NCBI GenBank assembly: GCA_023434665.1
Contig: JAEYSM010000043.1
Location: forward strand, 1-64,000
Origin: Bacteroidota bacterium
GTDB lineage: Bacteria > Bacteroidota > Bacteroidia > Bacteroidales > Lentimicrobiaceae
Length of the DNA: 64,000 nucleotides
Direction: 5' to 3'
The position numbers were made by a program, and so were the translations under genes. Under the pieces are notes generated by a model. That model saw only the letters and a program-made list of their open reading frames with translations, was not told the DNA's origin and searched no databases. Positions 36,784-44,942 of this stretch are shown in pieces. Position 1 is the stretch's first letter, and each line of letters starts with the position of its first letter.

Positions 36784-38289
36784 TTATGTTTTATGTTTCC
36801 TCATCCTGAGGTACATCAGGAATCCTGTAATTAGAACAACCAAAATTGAAATTCCCATTAAAGGTACATAAAGAATGTAAAACTTGCCAATAAGGAATTC
36901 GAAAATTCTGCCGGTATGGATTTCCAAAGCCAGATGCCACCACGACATTGGCTGATTGGCCACCACATCGGGCATAACGGGTCTTAGGCCCGGTTTTAGA
37001 TTAATCCAGCCTGCCGTATAATCAATTATTGCAGCCGGTAACCCTTTATGCATATAAACACCCGCCACTGCTACGGCACCAAAAGGACTCCCACCCTTGT
37101 CGGGATCAATGGGCAATCGGGTAATATAATCTACCGATTCACCTGTTACAGGATTCCATTCAAAAATACCACTGAATGAAGCAACCAGGTAATTTCCATT
37201 TGGCAGTACTTCGAAAGCATTGATTCCCATTACGCTAACCGGTGGTTGTTTCTTGATCTTTTCGGATGTGAATTCTCCCTCTTTTTCAGTCACCCTCACC
37301 ATTCCTTCATTCGAAGAGACCAAATAACTTCCCGAAGCGCTGTCATACACGATATCTCTTAATTTTTTATTCCATGTATTGGCTGTCGCGAGTTCCGTTC
37401 CCGGAATCGCCTTAACAGTAGCATTCGCTATCGGTATCAATAAGGGCGGGCGTAAAAACATCCCGGTCATCGCAACCAGTAAAAGCAATGGTAGCGTGTA
37501 CACTCCTATATAAGTATGCCAGTTGATGGTTTTCCTGTTGGTTTTCCGCATCCATTTTCGGGTGGTTTCATTCAATCGTTTGGCAAATTTTGGCAAGAAA
37601 GAAAAGAACAGGCCTGATAGGGTTAGGAAAATCACAATCAAACCCATGAGATCAACCACGATTTTACCGGGCATGCCCAGTATCTCACCACTATGGATAA
37701 TCCAAATGGTCCGGAATAATGAAGCTTTACCTCTCTGATCTTCAGTAGGAGGGATGGTTATTACCCGGATGTTGCCTTTGCCTGTAAGCGGTATTTCCAG
37801 CAATTCCGATCTTGTCAGAATCATGAGGTTGCCATCCTTTTCTAACAGCTTATGAATCCTTGTTTTGCCTACCGGAAGCGGCACCTTCTCCCATTTCCGG
37901 CCACCGGGTTTCAGCTGATATAAATCGTACAACGCTCCGGCAAACAACCTTCCATCGCTGGTCATTGTAAGCGCATATATTTTCCGATTGCCTATTCCTT
38001 TCGGAAGACCATCATTAATAGGAGTGAAGTCTGAGAAAGCAGTATCTGTTTTCCAGACTCCTATATTACCATATACTGCAAGGGCTTCGCCACCTAACGG
38101 CACAAAACCTTTTACGGATGCCAGGTTCCAGTTTTTATAGTGGTAATTGCCGGGCAACCAGTTTCTTGGGAAGTTTAGAGTGCTGAAAAATGATCTGTGG
38201 TTCATTACAATTCCTGAAACACAGAACAGGACAACAAAAAGGCCAACTATTAAAGATGGCCATTTATGATATTTACGCAGTGTCTTCAT
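36784..38289 (-). CDS. PepSY-associated transmembrane protein
   Basis: The protein has 501 residues with about four membrane helices: SLIVGLFVVLFCVSGIV (13-29), IVVDLMGLIVIFLTLSGLFF, YTLPLLLLVAMTGMFL, and a C-terminal LMGISILVVLITGFLMYL. The N-terminal RKYHKWPSLIVG and C-terminal HTGRIFEFLIGK regions match PepSY_TM (PiuB-like) proteins, often tied to iron, haem or siderophore reduction. Large extracytoplasmic segments have beta-propeller-like strands (GDGRLFAGALYDLYQL type). His residues in HKWPS, NWHTYIG and HLALEIHTG could ligate haem. The reaction is unknown. It sits between the cupin and the giant secreted protein. Confidence 0.8.
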   Translation of the reverse strand: MKTLRKYHKWPSLIVGLFVVLFCVSGIVMNHRSFFSTLNFPRNWLPGNYHYKNWNLASVKGFVPLGGEALAVYGNIGVWKTDTAFSDFTPINDGLPKGIGNRKIYALTMTSDGRLFAGALYDLYQLKPGGRKWEKVPLPVGKTRIHKLLEKDGNLMILTRSELLEIPLTGKGNIRVITIPPTEDQRGKASLFRTIWIIHSGEILGMPGKIVVDLMGLIVIFLTLSGLFFSFLPKFAKRLNETTRKWMRKTNRKTINWHTYIGVYTLPLLLLVAMTGMFLRPPLLIPIANATVKAIPGTELATANTWNKKLRDIVYDSASGSYLVSSNEGMVRVTEKEGEFTSEKIKKQPPVSVMGINAFEVLPNGNYLVASFSGIFEWNPVTGESVDYITRLPIDPDKGGSPFGAVAVAGVYMHKGLPAAIIDYTAGWINLKPGLRPVMPDVVANQPMSWWHLALEIHTGRIFEFLIGKFYILYVPLMGISILVVLITGFLMYLRMRKHKT

Positions 38290-38299
38290 TGATCAAAGA

Positions 38300-38307
38300 C
38301 AAAAGTA
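38300..38307 (-). promoter_or_regulatory. Possible internal -7 element before the PepSY gene
   Basis: CAAAAGTA on plus reads TACTTTTG on minus, only 10 nt from the PepSY ATG. If used, the mRNA would be nearly leaderless, so it may be a chance match. Confidence 0.25.
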
Positions 38308-38308
38308 G

Positions 38309-38638
38309 CTATTTTTTAATCATGGTAAGAACCATTTTAAATTTCTCGGTTGCATACACAGCATGAGGAATATTGGCCGGCATTATGATGGTCATACCTG
38401 CTGACAGGTCATTGGGCTCTCCACCAATGGTTACCTGAGCTCTGCCTTCCACCACATTCAGCATGGCATCAAAAGGTGCTGTATGTTCGCTCAATCGCTG
38501 GTCTTTATCAAATGCGAACAGGCTTACATTACCTGTTGGTTGTTCAACAACTTTCATACTTACTATCCCGCCTTCTGAGTAATTGATCATCTCTTCAAAG
38601 ATGAAAGGCTTACCGGTCATAAATTTTGTCTTTTCCAT
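38309..38638 (-). CDS. Small single-domain cupin
   Basis: The protein has 109 residues and one cupin barrel (AGMTIIMPANIPHAV as motif 2). Motif 1 is weak: the usual HxH is replaced (SEHTAPFDAMLNVVEG keeps one His), so metal binding is uncertain. Small cupins of this type commonly occur beside Rrf2 and hybrid-cluster protein genes in anaerobes. Here it follows the 4Fe-4S protein by 37 nt and precedes the PepSY gene by 19 nt, so it is an operon member. Function is unknown; a role in sensing or binding a small molecule is possible. Confidence 0.82.
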   Translation of the reverse strand: MEKTKFMTGKPFIFEEMINYSEGGIVSMKVVEQPTGNVSLFAFDKDQRLSEHTAPFDAMLNVVEGRAQVTIGGEPNDLSAGMTIIMPANIPHAVYATEKFKMVLTMIKK

Positions 38639-38675
38639 TGAGATATCTTTTTGGATTTTATGATTAGATTAAATT

Positions 38676-39596
38676 TTACAGCCATTTTTCTGAAATGACT
38701 TCACCCCTTACACTTATAACCGTGTTTTTGACAGGGATGTTTCTATCGGCACTGTGACGTGCCATCTGGGCAATCTGTACCAGTCCTGAGCAACATGGTA
38801 CTTCCATCGTGACCACATTCAGCGTGTTGATATTGCTATCATCAATCATAGCTGTGATCTTTTCGATGTATGATTCTTTGTTTGAGTCGAGTTTAGGACA
38901 TGCTATTGCAAGTGATTTACCTTTCAGGAAACGGTCGTGAAAATTTCCCATGGCAAATGCAACACAGTCAGCTGCCAATACTACATCGGCGTCTTTGAAG
39001 TAACCGGCAGCAGGATTCAGTAAATGAAGCTGAACAGGCCACTGACGCAATTCTGAAGGAGCAGGTCCTGAAGGCTTACTACCAGCATTACTTACTTCGT
39101 CCATGTCAATGTCGAAGCTCATGGCACGTGATCCCGGACAACCGCCACCACATCCCTGTGGCTCAGGAGCCAATGATTTCCGGGCTTCTTTAACTGAATC
39201 AAAAACCGGAAAAGCAGGTGATTTTATGGCGTTGGTTTCTTCTTTCGGACTTAAATCTATGTTATTGGCTTTTATGTAATTAACAGCCTGCATGAGCAAT
39301 TCCTTTTCATTGTGGTCGTTCAGATGCTTCAGATGGGCCAGAATGGTATTCCTGCCTTTTGGAACCATCAGTTCCATTACTTTAATCTCGTCATATGGTT
39401 CTGCTTCTCTTTCTTCGAGACTAATGGCTCCTTCAGGGCAGTGTCCAATACAAGCACCCAGACCATCACAGAATAAATCGCTTATAAGTCGTGCTTTCCC
39501 ATCAATAATTTGTAAAGCTCCTTCATGACAATTGGGCACACAGTTGCCACATCCATTGCAGAGTTCTTCATCAATTTTAATTACAGTTCTTTTCAT
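38676..39596 (-). CDS. 4Fe-4S dicluster protein of the Rrf2 operon
   Basis: The protein has 306 residues. The N-terminal 2x[4Fe-4S] ferredoxin domain has CNGCGNCVPNC and CDGLGACIGHC; the second cluster motif has two residues where CxxC spacing is expected, which may change its properties. Two further Cys-rich spots (GCGGGCPGSRA and VPCCSGLVQ) flank a C-terminal domain with AADCVAFAMGNFHD and IACPKLD. It is a soluble redox protein of unknown reaction, recurring next to Rrf2 regulators in anaerobes. The start overlaps the Rrf2 stop as ATGA, so translation is coupled. Confidence 0.85.
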   Translation of the reverse strand: MKRTVIKIDEELCNGCGNCVPNCHEGALQIIDGKARLISDLFCDGLGACIGHCPEGAISLEEREAEPYDEIKVMELMVPKGRNTILAHLKHLNDHNEKELLMQAVNYIKANNIDLSPKEETNAIKSPAFPVFDSVKEARKSLAPEPQGCGGGCPGSRAMSFDIDMDEVSNAGSKPSGPAPSELRQWPVQLHLLNPAAGYFKDADVVLAADCVAFAMGNFHDRFLKGKSLAIACPKLDSNKESYIEKITAMIDDSNINTLNVVTMEVPCCSGLVQIAQMARHSADRNIPVKNTVISVRGEVISEKWL

Positions 39597-40009
39597 TGTA
39601 AAACAGGAGTGAGGATAAAATCAGATAATGTTTTATTTTTTAGATAATCGTGAAATTCGGCTGAAAATTTTTCAATTACATTGCCATACAGACAGGATTC
39701 GAACGGACATTTCCCCTCTTCAATCCCACAGTGATGTCCCTGTAAGGCTCCGTCAAACAGTTCATATATCTGAAGCAGATTAACTTTATGGGGATCTATT
39801 TTGAGCATAAATCCACCACTTGGACCTCTGACAGATGATAAATAGTTATTTTTTACAAGCACCTGCATGACTTTGGCAAGGTGATTTCTTGACGATTTAG
39901 TGCGTTCGGCGATCTGATTAACGTTAATCATTCCATCGGCGTTGGCAATTAAAGCCATACTATGAATTGCAAGAGACGCAGCTTCGGAAATGTTGATTAT
40001 TTTTGCCAA
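39593..40009 (-). CDS. Rrf2 family transcriptional regulator
   Basis: The protein has 138 residues. TTG 40009 gives (M)AKIINISEAASLAIHS, the family-like N-terminus. A TTG at 40036 lies inside the presumed -7 element and cannot be transcribed from it. It has a winged helix-turn-helix (NVNQIAERTKSSRNHLAKVMQ) and a wing, and three cysteines in CGIEEGKCPFESC, the Rrf2 pattern for an Fe-S cluster as in NsrR/IscR/RsrR. It likely represses its own operon and releases on NO or redox change. nrfHA downstream would be a natural target. No operator palindrome could be assigned with confidence. Confidence 0.88.
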   Translation of the reverse strand: MAKIINISEAASLAIHSMALIANADGMINVNQIAERTKSSRNHLAKVMQVLVKNNYLSSVRGPSGGFMLKIDPHKVNLLQIYELFDGALQGHHCGIEEGKCPFESCLYGNVIEKFSAEFHDYLKNKTLSDFILTPVLQ

Positions 40010-40033
40010 TTTATATTTCGGTATTTCAGTACG

Positions 40034-40041
40034 CAAATATA
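40034..40041 (-). promoter_or_regulatory. -7 element of the Rrf2 operon
   Basis: CAAATATA on plus reads TATATTTG on minus, 24 nt before TTG 40009. The closest TTG (-33 candidate, 40067-40069) is 25 nt away, longer than ideal. Confidence 0.45.
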
Positions 40042-40137
40042 CTTGTTTTCTTTTTACCTAATAATGCAATGCGAATTTTTTTTTCAGAAGGATGTCAGAT
40101 TATTAATATGATGTAACTCAGGCGCTATATTAATGCG

Positions 40138-40145
40138 TACCTTTG
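40138..40145 (+). promoter_or_regulatory. -7 element of typA
   Basis: TACCTTTG lies 31 nt before the typA ATG and has the same sequence as the rpsA -7 element. Confidence 0.55.
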
Positions 40146-40176
40146 CAAACTATTTTTAAAAACCTAAATATTAAGG

Positions 40177-41979
40177 ATGCAAAACATCAGAAACATTGCT
40201 ATCATTGCTCACGTTGACCACGGTAAGACCACTTTAGTAGATAGAATTTTATTTCAAAGCCAGCTTTTCAGAGAGAATCAGGACATGGGTGACCTGATTC
40301 TCGACAGTAATGAGCTTGAAAGAGAAAGAGGAATCACCATTTTGTCGAAGAATGTGTCGGTGAGATATAAAGGAGTAAAAATTAACATCATCGATACCCC
40401 TGGTCATAGTGATTTTGGTGGAGAAGTGGAGAGGGTGTTAAATATGGCTGACGGGGTAATTTTACTTGTTGATGCTTTTGAAGGTCCAATGCCACAGACA
40501 AGGTTTGTACTCATGAAAGCACTTGCGCTGAACCTCAAGCCGATTGTTGTTATAAATAAAGTAGATAAGCCTAATTGTGATCCCGAAGGCGTTCAGGAAG
40601 CGGTATTTGATCTGATGTTTAATCTTGATGCTACGGAAGAACAGCTCAATTTCCCAACCGTTTATGGTTCCAGTAAACAAGGCTGGATGTCGGCTGACTG
40701 GCAGAAACCTGCAACTGATATTACCTATTTGCTCGACACAATTATAGAATACATTCCTGAGTTTAAATACCCCGAAGGCAATACACAGCTCCAGATAACC
40801 TCACTTGATTATTCATCCTATGTCGGTAGAATTGCTGTTGGTCGTCTTTCAAGAGGTGTGCTTAAAGGGGGAATGAACGTTACATTGCTTAAACAAGACG
40901 GGCGCTCCTTTAAAAGTAAAATAAAGGAGCTTTATGTATTTGAAGGTCTGGGCAAAGAAAAGATCAAGACAGAAGTTTTCCCCGGTGAAATTTGTGCTAT
41001 TCTGGGTATCGATGATTTCGATATTGGAGATACAATAGCCGATTTTGAAACACCCGAAGCCTTAAGTCCAATGACTATTGATGAGCCTACAATGAGTATG
41101 CTGTTTACCATAAATACCTCACCATTCTTCGGCAGGGAAGGTAAATTCGTTACTTCGAGGCATCTCAGAGAGCGTCTGTTCAAAGAGATTGAAAAGAATC
41201 TTGCGATGAGGATTGTTGAAACCGATTCGCCCGATACACTTATCGTCTATGGTCGTGGTATATTACACCTTTCAATCCTGGTAGAAACCATGCGTCGTGA
41301 AGGTTATGAACTTCAACTCGGACAACCACAGGTTATCATAAAAAAGATTGATGGTGTTGACCACGAACCTGTTGAAATGCTTACAGTGCACGTTCCCGAG
41401 CAATCTTCAGGCAAGGTCATTGAATTGGTCACTCAAAGAAAAGGCGAGATTATAACTATAGAGTCGAAGGGCGACAGAGTTCATCTTGAGTTTAGCATTC
41501 CATCGAGAGGTATCATCGGATTGCGAAACTTTGTACTTACAGCCACTGAGGGCGAAGCCATTATGGCTCACCGGTTTAAAGCCTATGAACCATGGAAAGG
41601 TGAATTGAGCGGTAGACGTAATGGATCACTCATTGCAATGGAAACAGGAATGGCAATTGCGTATTCAATTGACAAACTTCAGGATCGGGGTACGTTTTTT
41701 GTACATCCAAATGAGGAAATTTATGCAGGTCAGATTATTGGTGAGCATATCCGCCCCGACGACCTGCTTATAAACGTGACGAAAACCAAGAAACTTTCAA
41801 ACGTAAGAGCTTCAGGTTCTGATGATAAAATTTTTATTGTACCGGCTGTTAAGTTTTCATTGGAAGAATCTATGGAGTATATCGGAAAAGATGAGTATCT
41901 TGAGGTTACTCCCCGTTCGCTCAGAATGAGAAAAATCATTCTGGATGAACACGAAAGGAAACGTGCACAAAAACAATAA
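40177..41979 (+). CDS. typA: Translational GTPase TypA/BipA
   Basis: The protein has 600 residues. G1 is AHVDHGKTTL, G2 RERGIT, G3 DTPGHSDFGGE and G4 NKVDKP. Domains II and III follow, with the TypA-specific C-terminal domain (GELSGRRNGSLIAMETG, FVHPNEEIYAGQIIGE). It binds the ribosome in the EF-G/LepA site and supports 50S assembly and stress tolerance. Length and motifs are normal. The LEA-like lipoprotein gene starts 6 nt downstream, suggesting co-transcription up to the terminator at 42587. Confidence 0.97.
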   Translation: MQNIRNIAIIAHVDHGKTTLVDRILFQSQLFRENQDMGDLILDSNELERERGITILSKNVSVRYKGVKINIIDTPGHSDFGGEVERVLNMADGVILLVDAFEGPMPQTRFVLMKALALNLKPIVVINKVDKPNCDPEGVQEAVFDLMFNLDATEEQLNFPTVYGSSKQGWMSADWQKPATDITYLLDTIIEYIPEFKYPEGNTQLQITSLDYSSYVGRIAVGRLSRGVLKGGMNVTLLKQDGRSFKSKIKELYVFEGLGKEKIKTEVFPGEICAILGIDDFDIGDTIADFETPEALSPMTIDEPTMSMLFTINTSPFFGREGKFVTSRHLRERLFKEIEKNLAMRIVETDSPDTLIVYGRGILHLSILVETMRREGYELQLGQPQVIIKKIDGVDHEPVEMLTVHVPEQSSGKVIELVTQRKGEIITIESKGDRVHLEFSIPSRGIIGLRNFVLTATEGEAIMAHRFKAYEPWKGELSGRRNGSLIAMETGMAIAYSIDKLQDRGTFFVHPNEEIYAGQIIGEHIRPDDLLINVTKTKKLSNVRASGSDDKIFIVPAVKFSLEESMEYIGKDEYLEVTPRSLRMRKIILDEHERKRAQKQ

Positions 41980-41985
41980 TATATC

Positions 41986-42579
41986 ATGAAAAAGGCTCTT
42001 TTTATTTACTTCATCGCGACAGCGTTTATATTAAACAGTTGCGACATCCTGGATCAGGCTTCACAAATGGCAATGTTGTCGAAGTGTGAATTCAGATTAG
42101 GCAGTCTAACCAACACTCAGCTTGCCGGAGTTAATGTCCAGAACTATAATAGTTATAAGGACCTTAAGTTTACTGATGTTGCCAAAGTTACCGCAGCCTA
42201 TGCAACTGGTTCAATGCCATTGAGTTTCACATTGAACGTAGATATTAAAAATCCCAATACAAGGGCAGCGGGGATGAGCAAACTCGACTGGATTCTATTG
42301 ATTGACGGAGCAGAGAAATTATCCGGTGTGACCGAAGAAAGAATTACCATACCGGCAAATGGCGGAATTGCTACCTTGCCCATGAATCTCAGCTTCGATC
42401 TGCTGAAAGTAATTGATGCTGCCAATGTTGAATCTCTGGCAAACCTTGCGATGAACCTTGCAGGAGCAGGAAACAAACCTACCCGGGTTGCTCTTAAAGC
42501 AAAGCCTACTATTTATGTGGGAACAACACCCATCACATATCCGAATTACCTGATGGTGGAGACTGAGTTCACAAAATAA
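41986..42579 (+). CDS. LEA14/WHy-like lipoprotein
   Basis: The protein has 197 residues. A lipoprotein signal (FIYFIATAFILNSC) places the lipidated Cys at residue 19, so it is anchored in an envelope membrane. The centre (SFTLNVDIKNPN followed by LDWILLIDG) fits the late-embryogenesis-abundant type 2/WHy beta-sandwich seen in many Bacteroidota lipoproteins. No catalytic motif is visible. A role in envelope stress or desiccation is only a family-based guess. It shares a transcript with typA and ends at a strong terminator. Confidence 0.75.
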   Translation: MKKALFIYFIATAFILNSCDILDQASQMAMLSKCEFRLGSLTNTQLAGVNVQNYNSYKDLKFTDVAKVTAAYATGSMPLSFTLNVDIKNPNTRAAGMSKLDWILLIDGAEKLSGVTEERITIPANGGIATLPMNLSFDLLKVIDAANVESLANLAMNLAGAGNKPTRVALKAKPTIYVGTTPITYPNYLMVETEFTK

Positions 42580-42586
42580 TAAAATT

Positions 42587-42616
42587 AAAAACCCGGATTT
42601 TGGTCCGGGTTTTTTG
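42587..42616. terminator. Bidirectional intrinsic terminator
   Basis: AAAAACCCGGA (42587-42597) and TCCGGGTTTTT (42604-42614) give an 11-bp stem with loop TTTTGG. A-tract and T-tract on both sides serve the typA side and the convergent TerB-like gene. Confidence 0.93.
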
Positions 42617-42634
42617 TGTTGGGGAATTTGAAAA

Positions 42635-43006
42635 TTAAGACAACTGTAATTTCTTTCGTAGTTTATCTATCATAGCCATCTCGGTTTCATCGGCCGATTC
42701 ATCTGCATGGGCTATCCTAAGTGCTAACCTGATGCACATTCGTTTTATACTCTGATGAAGGAGATGTCCGTTATGTTCAATAAAAGAGGAAAACATTGAG
42801 AAAGCATCTCTTGCTGAAGCATTCATTCTCCGGAGTTTGGTAAACTCTTCACCAACAACCATCACGTCATAGTTTCTAAGTTCTTCCATTTCCTCGTCAA
42901 TAAAGTAGAAGATATTCTCAACTTCTTTTTCTTTCACTTCTCCATTTGATTTTGCCACAGCATAAGCCATTCTGCCTATTTCCGTGAAGACGCTAAATGT
43001 ATCCAT
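42635..43006 (-). CDS. TerB-like helical protein
   Basis: The protein has 123 residues, all-helical, with two similar halves centred on acidic loops: KSNGEVKEKEVENIFYFID and HADESADETEMAMIDKL. This repeat pattern (A-x-A-D-G-x-x-x-x-E) is that of TerB/DjlA-type domains, which may bind metal. No tellurite cluster (TerC, TerD, TerZ) is nearby, so a tellurite role is not implied. It stands alone on the minus strand, convergent with the LEA-like lipoprotein gene. Confidence 0.68.
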   Translation of the reverse strand: MDTFSVFTEIGRMAYAVAKSNGEVKEKEVENIFYFIDEEMEELRNYDVMVVGEEFTKLRRMNASARDAFSMFSSFIEHNGHLLHQSIKRMCIRLALRIAHADESADETEMAMIDKLRKKLQLS

Positions 43007-43270
43007 AGATTTGTTTTTTACAGTGTCGCTATATATTCACATCAATTTGCCTGCAATAGTTTTAGAAATCAATCATTTCGATACAGAATGTGATAATTAT
43101 ATAAATTTTTGATTTAAAAACATATAATCACTGCCGCAGGTCACTACTAACTCCTCAACATGGATATTTAAAATTGTGGAAGGAAATACACAAGTGGGAT
43201 TTCAGAAGACATCATTCGATAAAGCACTCAGCTCTCAATATAAAAGCTTATTGCTTAAGTTTATCATACA

Positions 43271-43364
43271 ACGGTGTTTGTGCGGTGCTATAACGGTGTC
43301 GTTATGATCTAAGATCGAAGTGGCACCGCAAAAGGACCGCCGAATGACCGTTCAGTGACCGTTA
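43271..43364. repeat. Nested inverted repeats with three-way-junction potential
   Basis: The outer stem TGCGGTGC (43282-43289) / GCACCGCA (43324-43331) is perfect. It encloses ATAACG-GTGT-CGTTAT (43291-43306) and GATC-TAA-GATC (43307-43317). To the right TGACCGTT occurs twice (43346-43353, 43357-43364); its ACCGTT can also pair with AACGGT at 43271-43276 or 43293-43298. It could be a structured RNA or a remnant of a palindromic repeat. Confidence 0.5.
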
Positions 43365-43403
43365 CAAGAGTCAAGGAATACCAGGTTTGAGATAGTAGCC
43401 ACA

Positions 43404-43437
43404 AAAAAAGGCCACCCAATTCGGGCAGCCTTTTTTA
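43404..43437 (-). terminator. Terminator of the downstream T9SS cargo gene
   Basis: AAAAAAGGC (43404-43412) pairs with GCCTTTTTT (43428-43436), with CCC/GGG stacked inside. It is bidirectional-looking and lies 20 nt beyond the stop at 43457. Confidence 0.9.
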
Positions 43438-43456
43438 GTATCTTAAATATCAGGTA

Positions 43457-44788
43457 TTATCTGATGCTTACTTTTCTTGTGGTTACTCCCTTGTCAGAAG
43501 TGATTGCAAGCATGTAAATTCCTTTTGGGAAGTGTGATGTGCTGATGGTTGTGAAATCTGATTTTACGTTGTTTTCGTAAACAACCTGACCGGCTAAGTT
43601 GATTAATTGAACACTGGTCATGTTGTCTTTTGATTGTACGTTGATAACACTGGTTGCAGGATTCGGGTAAATGTTGAAATCCTGTTTTGCAACGTCAGCA
43701 ACCGGGGTAAAGTCAGCGTTGAATTTGTACATTCCATCGGTAAACTGGTCAATGTTAAATGCACCGGCCCATCCTGTTGTTGGGTTATAGAAGTCAACTG
43801 CCAAAAACTGAATAGTTTCAGTTCCTTCGTAATATTTCCAGTTTAAACCACCATCGGTACTGTAAGAAACGCCGGTAAATCCGGTAGCAGCGCCGGTTGA
43901 AACGTATGATGCTTCGGTTCCGGGTACTGCACTCATATCATTGGTAAGGAATGGTCCATTAGGAGTAATAGGTGTCCATGTTGCACCACCATCAGTAGTT
44001 TTGTATAATCTGGTAGGTGCTGACATCTGTGCTGCGAGTCCGTTGTTTTCATCGATAAATGAAAGGGCATTGATACCACCGTTTGATGGAGGACTTGGGA
44101 TTCCTGTAGCAGTTGCTCTCCAGGTTATACCTTTATCATTTGAGATAAAGATGCGACCTTTATTTGTTCCAAACATCACAGTGCTTTCACCTGTAGCGGT
44201 GATTGATGAAGTCCATCCACCTTCACCTGATAATGGGGTTCCGTTGGTTATAGAACTTTCAGGAACTCTTGTCCATGTTGTTCCACCGTCAGTAGTGTAA
44301 TAAATTTCAAAATAGCCACTTTCAGTGTCACCATGGCACATACCTTCTTGTTCATTCCAGAAGTATACGTTGTTTGCGAAAGAAGCTGATCCTTGAAGTG
44401 CGCCTGGAAGTTGTGTCCATGTAGCACCACCATCAGTTGTTTTGTAAACTCCGCAAGTATTGTCTTGATTTCCAGAACCTTTATAAATAGTTACATAAGC
44501 TGTGGTTGCAGATATTCCACAGATATTTCCGATTCCGTATGTGTTTCCACCAAGTACACTACTGGCATTCCAGGTGTTTCCACCATCAGAAGTAGTTGTG
44601 ATCTCATTTATCGTGAGTCCGCTACCTGAACCGTCATAAGCTGATGCCCAGGCTATGTCTTCGTTTACGGCATGAAGGAAACTGATACCTCTTGATGGAT
44701 CGCTGAATCCTGAGGCTTGTGGCATCCATTGTGCCATTGCAGCAAAAGAAAATGAAACTAATGCAATTAGAGTAAATAGTTTTTTCAT
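43457..44788 (-). CDS. T9SS cargo with BNR/Asp-box repeats (paralogue A)
   Basis: The protein has 443 residues. The signal peptide is MKKLFTLIALVSFSFAAMA. The body is a seven-bladed-like propeller of Asp-box repeats (TSDGGNTWNAS, TTDGGATWTQL, STDGGLNWKYY), resembling the N-part of the 1553-residue protein. The C-terminal T9SS type A sorting domain runs from FNIYPNPATSVINVQ to GVTTRKVSIR. It is secreted through the outer membrane; role unknown. It is a clear tandem paralogue of the gene at 44934: signal peptides differ at two residues, and the C-terminal 70 residues are nearly the same. Both have their own promoter and terminator. Confidence 0.9.
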   Translation of the reverse strand: MKKLFTLIALVSFSFAAMAQWMPQASGFSDPSRGISFLHAVNEDIAWASAYDGSGSGLTINEITTTSDGGNTWNASSVLGGNTYGIGNICGISATTAYVTIYKGSGNQDNTCGVYKTTDGGATWTQLPGALQGSASFANNVYFWNEQEGMCHGDTESGYFEIYYTTDGGTTWTRVPESSITNGTPLSGEGGWTSSITATGESTVMFGTNKGRIFISNDKGITWRATATGIPSPPSNGGINALSFIDENNGLAAQMSAPTRLYKTTDGGATWTPITPNGPFLTNDMSAVPGTEASYVSTGAATGFTGVSYSTDGGLNWKYYEGTETIQFLAVDFYNPTTGWAGAFNIDQFTDGMYKFNADFTPVADVAKQDFNIYPNPATSVINVQSKDNMTSVQLINLAGQVVYENNVKSDFTTISTSHFPKGIYMLAITSDKGVTTRKVSIR

Positions 44789-44824
44789 TGAAGTTGTTTT
44801 AGGTTAAACGGTTTATTAATCTGG

Positions 44825-44832
44825 CAAATGTA
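44825..44832 (-). promoter_or_regulatory. -7 element of paralogue A
   Basis: CAAATGTA on plus reads TACATTTG on minus, 36 nt before the ATG, almost the same spacing as in paralogue B. Confidence 0.55.
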
Positions 44833-44852
44833 GGGAAGTTATTTAAAACAAA

Positions 44853-44885
44853 AAAAGAGACTACTCTAATAAAGTAGCCTCTTTT
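44853..44885 (-). terminator. Terminator of paralogue B
   Basis: AAAAGAG-A-CTACT pairs with AGTAG-C-CTCTTTT around the loop CTAATAA, leaving one A/C mismatch. It lies about 50 nt beyond the stop at 44934. Confidence 0.85.
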
Positions 44886-44896
44886 CGGATTATTCG

Positions 44897-44942
44897 GATA
44901 TCGTTATCTTATCTGATCTTTTATAAGATATCGTTATCTTAT
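44897..44942 (-). repeat. Partial 30-bp duplication over a stop codon
   Basis: GATATCGTTATCTTAT occurs at 44897-44912 and 44927-44942. The second copy contains the stop and last codons of paralogue B, so the gene's 3' edge was copied downstream. Confidence 0.85.

Larger units (their letters stand above)
43007..43456. other. 450-bp spacer with a structured element
   Basis: No ORF of note. The left 250 bp are AT-rich without visible repeats. The right part carries nested inverted repeats (43282-43331), direct repeats and the terminator of the T9SS gene (43404-43436). Confidence 0.6.

Noticed and set aside
42635..43006. Tellurite resistance gene
   Set aside because: The TerB-like fold alone does not imply tellurite resistance, and no ter cluster is present.
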